Source: Streptosporangiaceae bacterium (GTDB lineage Bacteria; Actinomycetota; Actinomycetes; Streptosporangiales; Streptosporangiaceae). Taken from it: a stretch of 14,809 nt of DNA. The notes below the pieces were generated by a model. The model was not told the DNA's origin and made no database searches. It saw only the letters and a list, made by a program, of their open reading frames with translations. The DNA is taken from positions 1 to 14,809 of the forward strand of contig JASHTQ010000671.1 of assembly GCA_030040475.1 (NCBI GenBank), read 5' to 3'. This document shows positions 1 to 7,905 of the stretch, piece after piece; the first letter of the stretch is position 1, and every line of letters begins with the position of its first letter. The translations under genes and the position numbers were made by a program.

Positions 1-2
1 GG

Positions 3-77
3 CAGGAGCAGCGCCTTGCTCACGTGGTGGACGACGAGCCGGCCGCGCTCGCCGAGCTTGAGGTGAACATCCCGTAG
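3..77 (+). CDS. 3' end of an unidentified gene
   Basis: The third forward frame is open from the window edge to a TAG at 75-77 and encodes QEQRLAHVVDDEPAALAELE followed by VNIP and the stop. The acidic, alanine/leucine-rich helical composition and high third-position GC look coding, while the other two forward frames stop at 57-66 and read arginine-rich. Only 24 residues are visible, so no family can be assigned. It ends 14 bases before the GTG start of the glycosidase, so it is probably the upstream member of the same operon; a sugar-uptake or sugar-processing gene would fit but this is only inference. Confidence 0.5.
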   Translation, partial: QEQRLAHVVDDEPAALAELEVNIP

Positions 78-91
78 TCCGGGTTCGTGCA

Positions 92-2068
92 GTGTGCTTC
101 GATTTCAGCATGCGCAGGAACACCGTGCGGATCATCGCCGACGGGCGGCCGGTCGGCTGGCTGGGGGCCAACTTCTGGTCCAGGACCGGCGGCCCGCTGA
201 TGTGGCGGAGCTATGACCCGGCCGTGGTCGGCGCGGAACTGCGCGTCCTGCGAGCGCACGGCTTGACGATGACGCGGTCGTTCTTCTACTGGCCCGACTT
301 CATGCCGGAACCCGACGTGATCGACGAGGAGATGACGGCCAGGTTCGCCGACTTCCTCGACCGGCACGCCGAGCAGGACCTTGTCACGGTGCCCACGTTC
401 ATCGTCGGGCACATGTCGGGCCAGAACTGGGACCCGCCCTGGCGGGCGGGCCGGGACCTGCTGGCCGACGTCTGGCTGGTCGGGCGGCAGGCCTGGTTCG
501 CCGGCGAGATGGTGCGCCGGTTCGGCGGCCACCCCGCGGTGGCCGGCTGGCTGGTCTCCAACGAGATGCCGCTGTACGGCGGCGAGCACGCGCCGCACCA
601 GACCGTGGCGGCGTGGGCCCAGATCATCAGGGACGCGGTGCGCGCGGCCGGCGGGCATCAGCCGTTCTCGGTCGGCGACGGGGCCTGGGGGGTCGAGACC
701 AGCGGCCGCGACAACGGGTTCCGGCTGGCCGACATGGCGCGGCTGTGCGACTTCCTCGGCCCGCACGCCTACCCGGTCGGCGACGATCAGGTCAGGCAGC
801 ACTACGCGGCCGCCTGGCAGTGCGAGCTGGCCGGGACGTTCGGCAAACCCGTGGTGCTCGAGGAGTTCGGCGTCAGCTCCGACTTCGCCTCCGGGCCGAG
901 CGCGGCCCGCTACTACCGGCACGTCCTGCACCACAGCCTGCTGGCCGGCGCCACCGGCTGGATCGCCTGGAACAACACCGATTACGACCTGCCGGGGCAG
1001 GAACCTTACCTGCATCACGCCTTCGAACAGCGCTTCGGCCTCACCGATGCGGCCGGCGCGGCCAAGCCGACCCTGGGCGAGATGCAGGCCTTCGCGGCCA
1101 CGCTCCGCGCGATCGGCGCCGAGCGCTGCACACGAGCCGATACGGACACCGCCCTGATCGTGCCGGCGTACCTGGACACCAGATACCCGTTCACCGATCC
1201 GGCCGACGGCGCGCACATCGCGCGGACCCTGGCCCAGGCCTACGTCTCCGCCCGGCTGGCCGACCTGGCGCCGGCCCCGGCCCGGGAGAGCGGCGGGATC
1301 GGCGACGGCGCCCGGCTCTACCTCGCGCCCTCGGTCAAGCAGCTGCTTGCGCCCACCGCCGCGGCGCTCGAGCGGCTCGCCGCGGCCGGCGCCTGCGTGT
1401 ACCTGTCCTACTGCGCCGGGGCCACGCAATGGCACCGGGGGCCGTCGTACGGGCGGCTCGACGCGACCTTCGGCGTCCGCCACCAGCTCGACGCGGGGCT
1501 GGCAAACCCGATCGAGGACGAGGTGGTGGCGCTGAGGCTGCACCGGGACTTCGGCGGCCTGCCGGCCGGCCGCACGCTGTCCTTCGCCGTCGCGGGCAAC
1601 CGGCACAGCCGGGCCTTCCTCCCGGTCGAGCCGGCGCAGGCCGAGGTCATCGCCACCGACGCCCGCGGCAGGCCCGCGCTGCTGCAACGCCGCACCGGCC
1701 GCGGCTCGCTGATCCTGTGCACCTACCCGATCGAGTACATGGCCGCGCTCACGCCGCGGGTCAACCCCGACGACGCCGTGACCCTCTACGGCGCGCTGGC
1801 CACGCACGCCGGGGTACGCCGGGCGGTGACCGTCGATGACCCCAGGGTCGCCTGTGACACCCTGGTCCGCGACGACGGCACCCTGTTCGCCGTGCTGGCC
1901 AGTCACGGCGCCGGGCCGATCGCCGTCAAGCCGGTGCTGCCCGGCGGCGGCGGACTCACCGAGCTGAACGACGACGAGGTCGTCGAGGGCGTCACGTTGT
2001 CGCCGTTCGGAATACAGGTGCTGAAGATCGCCGGCGGCGCCGGCGCTACATCGAGGAATGCCAGGTGA
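92..2068 (+). CDS. GH5-like (clan GH-A) glycoside hydrolase with GH42-type glutaminase-like domain
   Basis: A retaining beta-glycosidase of the (beta/alpha)8 type, probably cytoplasmic since no signal peptide is visible. Residues about 8-340 form the barrel: the N-terminal strand holds WLGANFWSRTGG, the presumed acid/base is E158 in WLVSNEMP, and the presumed nucleophile is E258 in VVLEEFG, the two glutamates at the strand 4 and strand 7 positions typical of clan GH-A. Residues about 345-565 resemble the glutaminase-like trimerisation domain of GH42 beta-galactosidases (ARLYLAPSVKQL, then AGACVYLSYCAG), and the last 90 residues look like a small beta domain. The substrate is unknown; a beta-mannoside or beta-galactoside is plausible. 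The GTG at 92 is used because FDFSMRRNTV fits the first strand; ATG 110 is the alternative, and neither has a clear Shine-Dalgarno. The TGA overlaps the next gene's GTG by 4 bases, implying translational coupling. Confidence 0.8.
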   Translation: MCFDFSMRRNTVRIIADGRPVGWLGANFWSRTGGPLMWRSYDPAVVGAELRVLRAHGLTMTRSFFYWPDFMPEPDVIDEEMTARFADFLDRHAEQDLVTVPTFIVGHMSGQNWDPPWRAGRDLLADVWLVGRQAWFAGEMVRRFGGHPAVAGWLVSNEMPLYGGEHAPHQTVAAWAQIIRDAVRAAGGHQPFSVGDGAWGVETSGRDNGFRLADMARLCDFLGPHAYPVGDDQVRQHYAAAWQCELAGTFGKPVVLEEFGVSSDFASGPSAARYYRHVLHHSLLAGATGWIAWNNTDYDLPGQEPYLHHAFEQRFGLTDAAGAAKPTLGEMQAFAATLRAIGAERCTRADTDTALIVPAYLDTRYPFTDPADGAHIARTLAQAYVSARLADLAPAPARESGGIGDGARLYLAPSVKQLLAPTAAALERLAAAGACVYLSYCAGATQWHRGPSYGRLDATFGVRHQLDAGLANPIEDEVVALRLHRDFGGLPAGRTLSFAVAGNRHSRAFLPVEPAQAEVIATDARGRPALLQRRTGRGSLILCTYPIEYMAALTPRVNPDDAVTLYGALATHAGVRRAVTVDDPRVACDTLVRDDGTLFAVLASHGAGPIAVKPVLPGGGGLTELNDDEVVEGVTLSPFGIQVLKIAGGAGATSRNAR

Positions 2069-3102
2069 CAGTGAGCGCGATTGACCTTCGGTCCGACACG
2101 GTGACGCTGCCGACCGCGCCGATGCTGCGGGCGATGGCCAGCGCGCCGCTTGGCGACGACGTGTTCGGCGACGATCCGACGGTGAACCGGCTGGAGGAGA
2201 CGGCGGCGGCGCGGCTGGGCAAGCAGGCCGCGCTGTTCGTGCCCAGCGGGACGATGGGAAACCTGCTCGGCGTGCTTGTCAACGCGCGATCCGGGCAGGA
2301 GGTCATCGCGGATGCCGACTCGCACCTGTTCCTGAACGAGGCGGCGGGCGCGGCGGTGGTCGGCGGTGTCCAGCTCAGGCAGGTGCCGACGGAGCGGGGC
2401 ATCCTGTCGCCCGCGCAGGTCCTGGCCGCGATCCGGCCCAGCGACGATGACCACCAGCCGCTGTCGGCGGCGGTCACGGTGGAGAACACCCACAACTGGC
2501 ACGGCGGCGTGGCGTGGCCGCCGGCGGACCTGCGCGGCGTGGCCGAGGCGGCCCGGTCGGCCGGGCTGGCGGTGCACGTCGACGGGGCGCGGATCTTCAA
2601 CGCCGCGGTTGCCACCGGGACGGACGTCGCGGTGCTTGCGGAGTGCGCGGATACGGTGTCGTTCTGCCTGTCGAAGGGGTTGTGCTGCCCGGTGGGGAGC
2701 CTGCTGTGCGGGCCGGAGGGGAAGATCCGGGAGGCGCGCCGGTGGCGCAAGATGCTGGGCGGCGGGATGCGGCAGGCCGGGGTGCTCGCGGCCGCCGGGC
2801 TGGTGGCGCTTGAGTCGATGGTGGACCGGCTTGCCGACGACCACGCGAACGCCCGCGTGCTCGCCGAGGGGCTGGCCGGGCTGCCGGGGATCGACTGCGA
2901 CCTCAGCCGGGTGCAGACGAACCTGGTGTACTTCCGGCTGAAGAAGGCCGGCGCGGCCGGCTTCCTCGCCGCGTGCTCCCGCGACGGGCTGCTCGGCGGG
3001 GCGATGGGCGCGGACCTGGTCCGCTTCGTCACCCACCACGGCATCGGCCCGGCGGACGTGCAGCGCGCGCTGGTGATCTGCCGCGACGCCCTCCGCGGCT
3101 AG
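2065..3102 (+). CDS. ltaE: Low-specificity L-threonine aldolase (PLP, beta-eliminating lyase family)
   Basis: A fold-type I PLP enzyme of 345 residues, the usual family length, cleaving L-threonine or L-allo-threonine to glycine and acetaldehyde. The family signature IDLRSDTVTLPT opens the protein; ENTHNWHGG lies mid-protein, D173 in HVDGARIFNA should contact the pyridine nitrogen, R176 lies next to it, and K204 in SFCLSKGLCCPVGS is the Schiff-base lysine. The GTG at 2065 sits in a GTGA overlap with the upstream glycosidase stop, with a GAGGAA-like ribosome binding site at 2054-2059; GTG 2071 is an alternative. Coupling of an aldolase to a glycosidase is unusual, and the metabolic link is unclear. 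Other beta-hydroxy amino acids could be the true substrate, since family members are promiscuous. Confidence 0.9.
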   Translation: MTVSAIDLRSDTVTLPTAPMLRAMASAPLGDDVFGDDPTVNRLEETAAARLGKQAALFVPSGTMGNLLGVLVNARSGQEVIADADSHLFLNEAAGAAVVGGVQLRQVPTERGILSPAQVLAAIRPSDDDHQPLSAAVTVENTHNWHGGVAWPPADLRGVAEAARSAGLAVHVDGARIFNAAVATGTDVAVLAECADTVSFCLSKGLCCPVGSLLCGPEGKIREARRWRKMLGGGMRQAGVLAAAGLVALESMVDRLADDHANARVLAEGLAGLPGIDCDLSRVQTNLVYFRLKKAGAAGFLAACSRDGLLGGAMGADLVRFVTHHGIGPADVQRALVICRDALRG

Positions 3103-3140
3103 CACCGATCCACCGCGGTAACCGGGAAGCCGCGGAAAGA

Positions 3141-3160
3141 CATCACTCATACAGGTGATG
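3141..3160. repeat. Short inverted repeat upstream of the first LAL gene
   Basis: CATCAC at 3141-3146 and GTGATG at 3155-3160 are perfect 6-bp inverted arms with an 8-base spacer. It lies 39 bases after the aldolase stop and 69 bases before the preferred start of the LAL gene, where an autoregulatory operator or a small RNA hairpin could sit. No T-run follows, so it is not a convincing terminator. Arms this short can arise by chance. Confidence 0.3.
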
Positions 3161-3229
3161 GAGCCGCGGGCCGCGCGGCCCGATCATGGGGTATTGGCTC
3201 CGGACAGGGCGAGGCAGCGAGGGCACGGG

Positions 3230-5965
3230 ATGTTCCTGGGGCGCGAGCGCGAGCGGCGGGTGATCCGGGATCTCGTCGCGGGCGCGCCGCAGCGCGGCGG
3301 CGCGCTTGTCGTGATCGGCGACCCCGGCATCGGCAAGTCGACGCTGGCCGGGCTCGCGCGGCGGTTCGCGATCCGGCAGGGGCTGACCGTGCTCGCCACG
3401 ACCGGGGTACCCGCCGAGTCCCGGCTGCCGTACGCCGGCCTGCACCAGCTGCTGCGTCCGCTGCGGGCCGGCATCGGCGATCTGGACGGGCCGCAACGGG
3501 ACGCGCTGCTGTCCGCGTTCGGGCAGGGCGCCGATCCCGTCCCTGACCGGTTCCTCGTCGCCCTGGCGGTCACCGACCTGCTGACCGCCGCAGCGGCCGG
3601 CCGGCCGCTGCTCGTGCTCGCCGACGACGCGCACTGGATCGACCCGCCCAGCTGCGACGTCCTGGCGTTCCTCGGGCGGCGGGTGGACAGCGCCCCGATC
3701 GTCCTGCTGGCCACCGCCCGGGACGGCTACGCCTTCCCGCTGCTCGAGGCCGGGTTCCCCGAACTGCGGCTTGACGGGCTCGGCGCGGAGGCGGCGGCTC
3801 GGTTGCTCGACGCCGTCGCGCCGGGGCTCGCCGCCGCGGCGCGCGGCGAGATCCTCGACGTCTCGCTCGGCAACCCGCTCGCCCTCTGCGAGCTGTCCAG
3901 GCACGCGCTCCGCGCGGACCCGGCCGCGAGGGCTCCGGCCAGCCCGGGCGCCGTCCCGGTGACCGACCGCATCGAGAAGGCGTTCGCGGCCCGGTGGACC
4001 GAACTCCCCGAGCAGACCAGGACCGTCCTGCTCGTCGCCGCCCTGGACGAGGGCGGCACGCTGGGCGAGACGCTGGCGGCGGCCGGGTTGCTGTGCGGCG
4101 AGGCGGTCAGCACCGCCGCGGTGACGCCCGCGATCGCCGCGCGGCTTGTCGACGCCGGCCCGGCCGGCGTGTGGTTCCGGCATCCGCTGGTCCGCTCGGC
4201 GATCGAGCACCGGGCGGGCCTCGACCAGATCACGTCCGCCCACCGGGCGCTCGCCGCGGTCCTGGACGGCGACCCCGACCGGCAGGCCTGGCACCGGGCA
4301 GCCGCGAGCACCGGGCCGGACGAGAACGTGGCCGCCGAGCTGGACGACGCCGCGTCACGGGCCGAGCGGCGCGCCGCCATCAGCGTGGCGATCACCGCGC
4401 TGGAGCGCGCCGTCGAGCTCAGCGCCGATCCGGCGGCGCGCAACGGCAGGCTGCTGCGGGCCGCGCAGCTGGCCTGGGAGCTCGGCCGGCCGGTGCTGGT
4501 CGACCGGCTCGCGGAAAACGTCGACAGGACGGCGCTTGACCTGGCCGACCGGGCGCGGCTGGCGCAGCTCGAGGAGGACGTCAGGAGCGACCGCACGCAG
4601 GACGGCGAGCGGATCAGGTACCTGGCCGAGCTGGCCCGCAAGGTCGCGGCGGACGGGCAGCTCGACCTCGCCATGGACCTGCTGATGAGCGCGGCGCGGC
4701 GGGGCTGGCAGGGCACCCCGGACCTGGGGACACGGCTGCTCATCTCCGATACCGCGCTGGAGCTTGCCGCCGATCCGCTGCACCCGGTGCTGCTTTCGGT
4801 GCTGGCCTACGCCACCCCGGACATCCACGGCCCGCTCGTCCGCGATCGCCTGGCCCGGCTGGTCGGCGGCGATACCGGCCTGGACCCGGGCCAGCTCGGC
4901 TACCTCGGCCAGGCCGCCACGGTGCTCGGGGCGTTCGGGCAGTCGCGGGCGCTGCTCGCGGCGGTGATCCCGCGGCTTCGCGCGCAGGGCCGGCTCGGCC
5001 TGCTGGTCCGGGCGCTGTACAACGACGCGGCCAGCGCGATCTACACCGGCCACTGGCAGCAGGCCAGCGCCGAGTACGCGGAGTGCGAGCGGATCTCGGC
5101 GCAGACCGGCCAGCACCAGCGGGTGGCGCTCGTCAAGTCGTGCGCGTCGGTGGTGGCCGCGATGCGCGGCGACGACGCGGAGGCCGAACGGCTGGCCAGC
5201 GAGGCCGAGCAGGTCCTGGTGACGGGCGCCACCGCCGCGGCGATCGGCCGCGGCATCGCGGCGCTCGGGCGGCGCGACTACGACGAGGCGTATCAGCACC
5301 TGATGCGGCTCTACGATCCGGGCGACGGGGCGTTCCACTACGTCATGCGGATGTACCACCTCGGCGACCTGGCCGACGCGGCGGCGCATGGCGGCCACCG
5401 CGAGCAGGCCCGCGCGCTGATCGCCGAGCTCACCGCGTCGGCGACCGGGGAGCCAGGGCCGCTGATGGCGGTCAGCCTCACGTTCGCGGCGGTCATGCTC
5501 GCCGATGACTCCGGCGCCGGGCCGCTGTTCGACCGGGCGCTGGCCGGCGACCTGCGGCAGTGGCCGTTCTACCACGCCAGGCTCAGGCTCGAGTACGGCA
5601 GCTGGCTGCGCCGCCACCGCCAGCCCGCGCAATCGCGGCGGCAGCTGCGGGCCGCCCGCGACATCCTCGACGCGATCGGCGCCCGCGCCTGGCGGGACCG
5701 CGCCGACGCCGAACTGCGCGCCTCCGGGGCCCGCGCCCGGCCGCTTGCCCCGCAGCCCGGGCGGTTCGGCCAGCTCACGGCCCAGGAGCAGCGGATCGCG
5801 CGGATGGTGCTCGCGGGGCTGTCCAACCGCGAGATCGGCGAGCGCCTGCAGGTGTCGCACCGGACGGTCGGCTACCACCTGTACCGGATGTTCCCCAAGC
5901 TCGGGATCACCTCTCGCGCCGAGCTCGGCGCGGTGGTCGCCGAGGCCGGGATGCTGGCCGACTAG
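3230..5965 (+). CDS. LAL-type transcriptional regulator: AAA ATPase plus C-terminal LuxR helix-turn-helix
   Basis: A large ATP-dependent regulator of 911 residues, the usual size of the MalT-like LAL family. The ATPase module has Walker A GDPGIGKST at residues 30-38 and Walker B LVLADDAHW with D132-D133; the long alanine/leucine-rich middle (about 350-840) looks like helical TPR-like repeats that may bind a ligand. The LuxR/GerE helix-turn-helix covers about 849-903 with the recognition segment SHRTVGYHLYRMFPKLG. The ATG at 3230 is chosen because GAGGG at 3219-3223 lies 6 bases upstream and the protein then begins MFLGRERER, a typical start next to the ATPase; GTG 3155 or ATG 3158 would add 25 or 24 residues of low-complexity sequence. 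It is followed after 78 bases by the tautomerase gene, its likely target, and its stop overlaps motif copy A. Confidence 0.92.
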   Translation: MFLGRERERRVIRDLVAGAPQRGGALVVIGDPGIGKSTLAGLARRFAIRQGLTVLATTGVPAESRLPYAGLHQLLRPLRAGIGDLDGPQRDALLSAFGQGADPVPDRFLVALAVTDLLTAAAAGRPLLVLADDAHWIDPPSCDVLAFLGRRVDSAPIVLLATARDGYAFPLLEAGFPELRLDGLGAEAAARLLDAVAPGLAAAARGEILDVSLGNPLALCELSRHALRADPAARAPASPGAVPVTDRIEKAFAARWTELPEQTRTVLLVAALDEGGTLGETLAAAGLLCGEAVSTAAVTPAIAARLVDAGPAGVWFRHPLVRSAIEHRAGLDQITSAHRALAAVLDGDPDRQAWHRAAASTGPDENVAAELDDAASRAERRAAISVAITALERAVELSADPAARNGRLLRAAQLAWELGRPVLVDRLAENVDRTALDLADRARLAQLEEDVRSDRTQDGERIRYLAELARKVAADGQLDLAMDLLMSAARRGWQGTPDLGTRLLISDTALELAADPLHPVLLSVLAYATPDIHGPLVRDRLARLVGGDTGLDPGQLGYLGQAATVLGAFGQSRALLAAVIPRLRAQGRLGLLVRALYNDAASAIYTGHWQQASAEYAECERISAQTGQHQRVALVKSCASVVAAMRGDDAEAERLASEAEQVLVTGATAAAIGRGIAALGRRDYDEAYQHLMRLYDPGDGAFHYVMRMYHLGDLADAAAHGGHREQARALIAELTASATGEPGPLMAVSLTFAAVMLADDSGAGPLFDRALAGDLRQWPFYHARLRLEYGSWLRRHRQPAQSRRQLRAARDILDAIGARAWRDRADAELRASGARARPLAPQPGRFGQLTAQEQRIARMVLAGLSNREIGERLQVSHRTVGYHLYRMFPKLGITSRAELGAVVAEAGMLAD

Positions 5966-5981
5966 TCACCTGACTGACGCG
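5964..5981. promoter_or_regulatory. Shared dyad motif, copy A (upstream of the tautomerase gene)
   Basis: AGTC-ACC-TGACTGACGCG. The core GTCA-CC-TGAC is a perfect inverted repeat. It overlaps the stop codon of the LAL gene (5963-5965) and ends 62 bases before the tautomerase ATG. It aligns with copies B and C in AGTC, TGAC, the A two bases later and the final GCG. A TACGCT at 6000-6005, 18 bases after the motif, could be the -10 box, so the motif would overlap the -35 region as expected for an activator such as a LuxR-type protein. Binding is inferred, not shown. Confidence 0.5.
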
Positions 5982-6043
5982 GGAACCGGTCTGGCGCCGT
6001 ACGCTCCCGGCATCTGACGACAGCAGCCCGATGGAGGACCGCC

Positions 6044-6508
6044 ATGCCCATGATCGACGTCTACGCGACCGCCGGGACGTTCGCCGACAAGCACAAGCTC
6101 GCCGCCGACCTGGCGGGCGCGCTGATGGTCATCGAGAAGGTCCCGGACATCCCGATGTTCCGGCAGAACACCGCGGCGTTCGTGCACGACCTCCCGGACG
6201 GGGACCTGTCCAACGTGGACGGCGACAGCAACTACGTGCGGATCCAGGTCCTCACCAACCACGCCGCGCTCGACCGCGACAAGCAGCTCGCCGTGGTGGA
6301 ACGGTTCACCGCCATCGCCGCCGACGCCGCGGGCGACTCGACGCTGCCCGCCCGGACCTGGGTGCTGCTCACCGAGGCGCCCGACGGCGGCTGGGGCCTC
6401 GCCGGTCACGCGAACACCAACGAGGAGCTCGTCCTCGCCGCCCGCGCGCAGATCGCCAGCCTGCGGGCAGCGGCGGGGTCCGGGGACGCGGACGGGGACG
6501 GGGCCTGA
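6044..6508 (+). CDS. Tautomerase-superfamily protein (4-oxalocrotonate tautomerase / cis-CaaD-like)
   Basis: A 154-residue protein beginning MPMIDVYATAGTF; after removal of Met the N-terminal proline would be the catalytic base of the tautomerase superfamily. The length is about twice the 60-70 residue 4-oxalocrotonate tautomerase unit and close to cis-CaaD and MSAD-type proteins, which carry two fused beta-alpha-beta units. The second half holds ARTWVLLTEAPDGGWGLAG and NEELVLAARAQI, features I recall from actinobacterial members. The family includes ketone-enol tautomerases, decarboxylases and dehalogenases, so the reaction is not settled. ATG 6044 has GGAGG at 6033-6037 with 6 bases of spacing. 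It lies downstream of motif copy A and 29 bases ahead of a hydrolase gene, probably as one transcript. The tail of Asp and Gly repeats (GSGDADGDGA) looks disordered. Confidence 0.8.
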   Translation: MPMIDVYATAGTFADKHKLAADLAGALMVIEKVPDIPMFRQNTAAFVHDLPDGDLSNVDGDSNYVRIQVLTNHAALDRDKQLAVVERFTAIAADAAGDSTLPARTWVLLTEAPDGGWGLAGHANTNEELVLAARAQIASLRAAAGSGDADGDGA

Positions 6509-6537
6509 GCCGGTCAGCCGGGAGAGGAGGCAGCGAG

Positions 6538-7242
6538 ATGGATGACCGACCCAGCATCGTCCTCGTGCACGGCGCCTGGGCCGACGGCTCGTGCTGGAGC
6601 GGCGTCATCGAGCGCCTGCAGGCCGACGGCTACCACGTGACCGCCCCCCAGTTCCCGCTGACCACGGTGGCCGACGACGTGGCGCGGCTGCGGCAGGTGC
6701 TTGACCTCCAGGACGGCCCGGCCGTGGTGGTCGGGCACTCCTACGGCGGCCACATCATCACCTCGCTGGGCAGCGAGACGGCGAACGTCGCCGGCCTGGT
6801 GTACATCGCGGCGTTCGGGCTCGACGAGGGCGAGTCACTGGGTGCGCTGCTGTCCCAGGGGCCGCCGCCGCCGGCCGCTGAGCACATGTTCACCGACGCG
6901 CACGGCTTCGGCTGGCTGTCCGAGGACGACTTCGTGAACCACTTCGCGGCCGACGTCGACCCGGTTGCGGCCACGGTGATGTACGCCGTCCAGCAGCCGC
7001 TCGCCGGTGCCGTCTACACCGTCGTGATGGGCAAGCCGGCCTGGAAGTCGCTGCCGACCTGGTACCTGGTCGCCACCGAAGACGAGGCGATCCCGCCCGA
7101 CGCCGAGCGCCTGTTCGCCAGCCGGATGGGCGCCACCACGGTCGAGGTCGCCTCCAGCCACGTCGCGATGGTCTCCCACCCCGACGAGGTGGCCGGGCTC
7201 ATCAAGACCGCCGCCGAGACCTGCGCGGCGCCGGCCGGGTAA
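6538..7242 (+). CDS. Alpha/beta hydrolase (esterase-like), first copy
   Basis: A compact 234-residue alpha/beta-hydrolase. The oxyanion strand is VLVHGAWADGSCW (HG at residues 11-12), the nucleophile is S68 in VVVGHSYGG, the acid is probably D182 in ATEDEAIPP, and the base is H208 in VASSHVAMVSHP, so the triad is complete. Members act on esters, lactones, carbon-carbon bonds or halides; the substrate is unknown. The ATG at 6538 is set by a strong AGGAGG at 6525-6530, 7 bases upstream. The same frame stays open leftward through the tautomerase gene but in arginine-rich shadow sequence, so it is not used. It follows the tautomerase closely and probably shares its promoter and function, for example ring-cleavage or lactone chemistry. 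Confidence 0.88.
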   Translation: MDDRPSIVLVHGAWADGSCWSGVIERLQADGYHVTAPQFPLTTVADDVARLRQVLDLQDGPAVVVGHSYGGHIITSLGSETANVAGLVYIAAFGLDEGESLGALLSQGPPPPAAEHMFTDAHGFGWLSEDDFVNHFAADVDPVAATVMYAVQQPLAGAVYTVVMGKPAWKSLPTWYLVATEDEAIPPDAERLFASRMGATTVEVASSHVAMVSHPDEVAGLIKTAAETCAAPAG

Positions 7243-7277
7243 GCGTCCGGCAGGCGGGCTCAGGATCGGCGGAATTC

Positions 7278-7295
7278 AGTCAAATGACCCAAGCG
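7278..7295. promoter_or_regulatory. Shared dyad motif, copy B (upstream of the SnoaL-like gene)
   Basis: AGTC-AAA-TGACCCAAGCG, preceded by TTC. The core GTCA-AA-TGAC is a perfect inverted repeat. It shares 18 of 21 positions (7275-7295) with copy C, far more than chance for two unrelated promoters, and aligns more loosely with copy A. The ATG of the SnoaL-like gene begins after 59 bases. I infer an operator for one or both LAL regulators. Confidence 0.55.
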
Positions 7296-7315
7296 CGGGC
7301 GGCCGGCCGCCCGCG
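7294..7315. repeat. 22-bp perfect palindrome in the promoter region
   Basis: Bases 7294-7315 read the same on both strands: CGCGGGCGGCC followed directly by its reverse complement. It starts at the end of motif copy B and lies about 40 bases before the SnoaL-like start codon. It could be a second operator, a strong hairpin in the leader, or a chance product of very high GC content. Confidence 0.45.
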
Positions 7316-7354
7316 AGCCTGGACGCGTAGAGCGCGCGAGCAGGAGGAGAGGTC

Positions 7355-7792
7355 ATGACGAGCCCGGCCGAGGTGGACGCCAGCGAGCGGTACATGCAGC
7401 TGGCCGAACGGTGGTTCACCGAGGGATGGACGGGGAACCTCGCGATGGCCGACGAGATCTTCGGCGAGGACCTGCGGACCAACGGCGTCCACGTCGGGGT
7501 GGCCGGGCCGGTCGGCCGGATCCGCGAGCGGCTGGCGGGCTTCCCCGACGTGACCACGCAGATCGTGGACATGTTCGGCGCCGGAGACAAGATCGCCGTG
7601 AGCCTGATCTGGCGCGGGACGCACACCGGCACGTACGGCGGCGTGCCGCCGACCGGCAAGCCCGTCGAGGTGCGCGACCAGGCGATCTGGCACTTCAGCG
7701 GCGGCAAGGTCACCGAGATCCTGACGCTCCAGGATCAGTTCGGGATCTTGAAGCAGATCGGGTACCTGCCGGACAGCGTCCGCCAGGCTTGA
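7355..7792 (+). CDS. SnoaL-like / ester-cyclase-family protein
   Basis: A 145-residue protein with the NTF2-like alpha+beta cone of the SnoaL/ester cyclase family. The pattern of an N-terminal helix (ASERYMQLAERWFTEGW), a central stretch LIWRGTHTGTYGG and a late VEVRDQAIWHFSGGKVTEI strand with DQFGILKQIG is typical of these small enzymes. Members cyclise polyketides or isomerise small ketones and epoxides; many have no known substrate. ATG 7355 has AGGAGG at 7342-7347 with 7 bases of spacing. Its own promoter carries motif copy B. The gene looks intact, and the tail of a lost dehydrogenase begins at its stop codon. Confidence 0.75.
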   Translation: MTSPAEVDASERYMQLAERWFTEGWTGNLAMADEIFGEDLRTNGVHVGVAGPVGRIRERLAGFPDVTTQIVDMFGAGDKIAVSLIWRGTHTGTYGGVPPTGKPVEVRDQAIWHFSGGKVTEILTLQDQFGILKQIGYLPDSVRQA

Positions 7793-7877
7793 GGAGCTGG
7801 CGGCGGCCGGCGACCGCACCGCCGACGTCACCGGCGCCGCGATCACCGTCGACGGCGGCCTCATCCCCACCTTGTAG
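7791..7877 (+). pseudogene. C-terminal remnant of a short-chain dehydrogenase/reductase
   Basis: The frame ending in TAG at 7875-7877 reads EELAAAGDRTADVTGAAI then TVDGGLIPTL. The segment VTGAAITVDGG is the hallmark C-terminal end of classical SDR enzymes (usually VTGQxIxVDGG) and it ends where such proteins end. No Rossmann GxxxGxG or YxxxK part is present: immediately upstream is the intact SnoaL-like gene in another frame. It is therefore best read as the tail left after deletion of most of an SDR gene that once lay between the SnoaL-like and hydrolase genes. It is not expected to be translated as its own product. Confidence 0.7.
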
Positions 7878-7905
7878 TCCATTAACCAGCGAAAGGCCAG
7901 GTCAG

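Noticed and set aside
20..1906. A 628-codon open frame on the minus strand opposite the glycosidase
   Set aside because: Composition is arginine, glycine and valine-rich with no domain signs; it mirrors the plus-strand gene, whose catalytic motifs are clear. Such antisense frames are common in high-GC DNA.
7876..7891. A fourth weak copy of the dyad motif (AGTCCATTAACCAGCG) before the second hydrolase
   Set aside because: It needs a gap to align, lacks the TGAC half, and lies only 14 bases from the start codon, unlike the other three copies.
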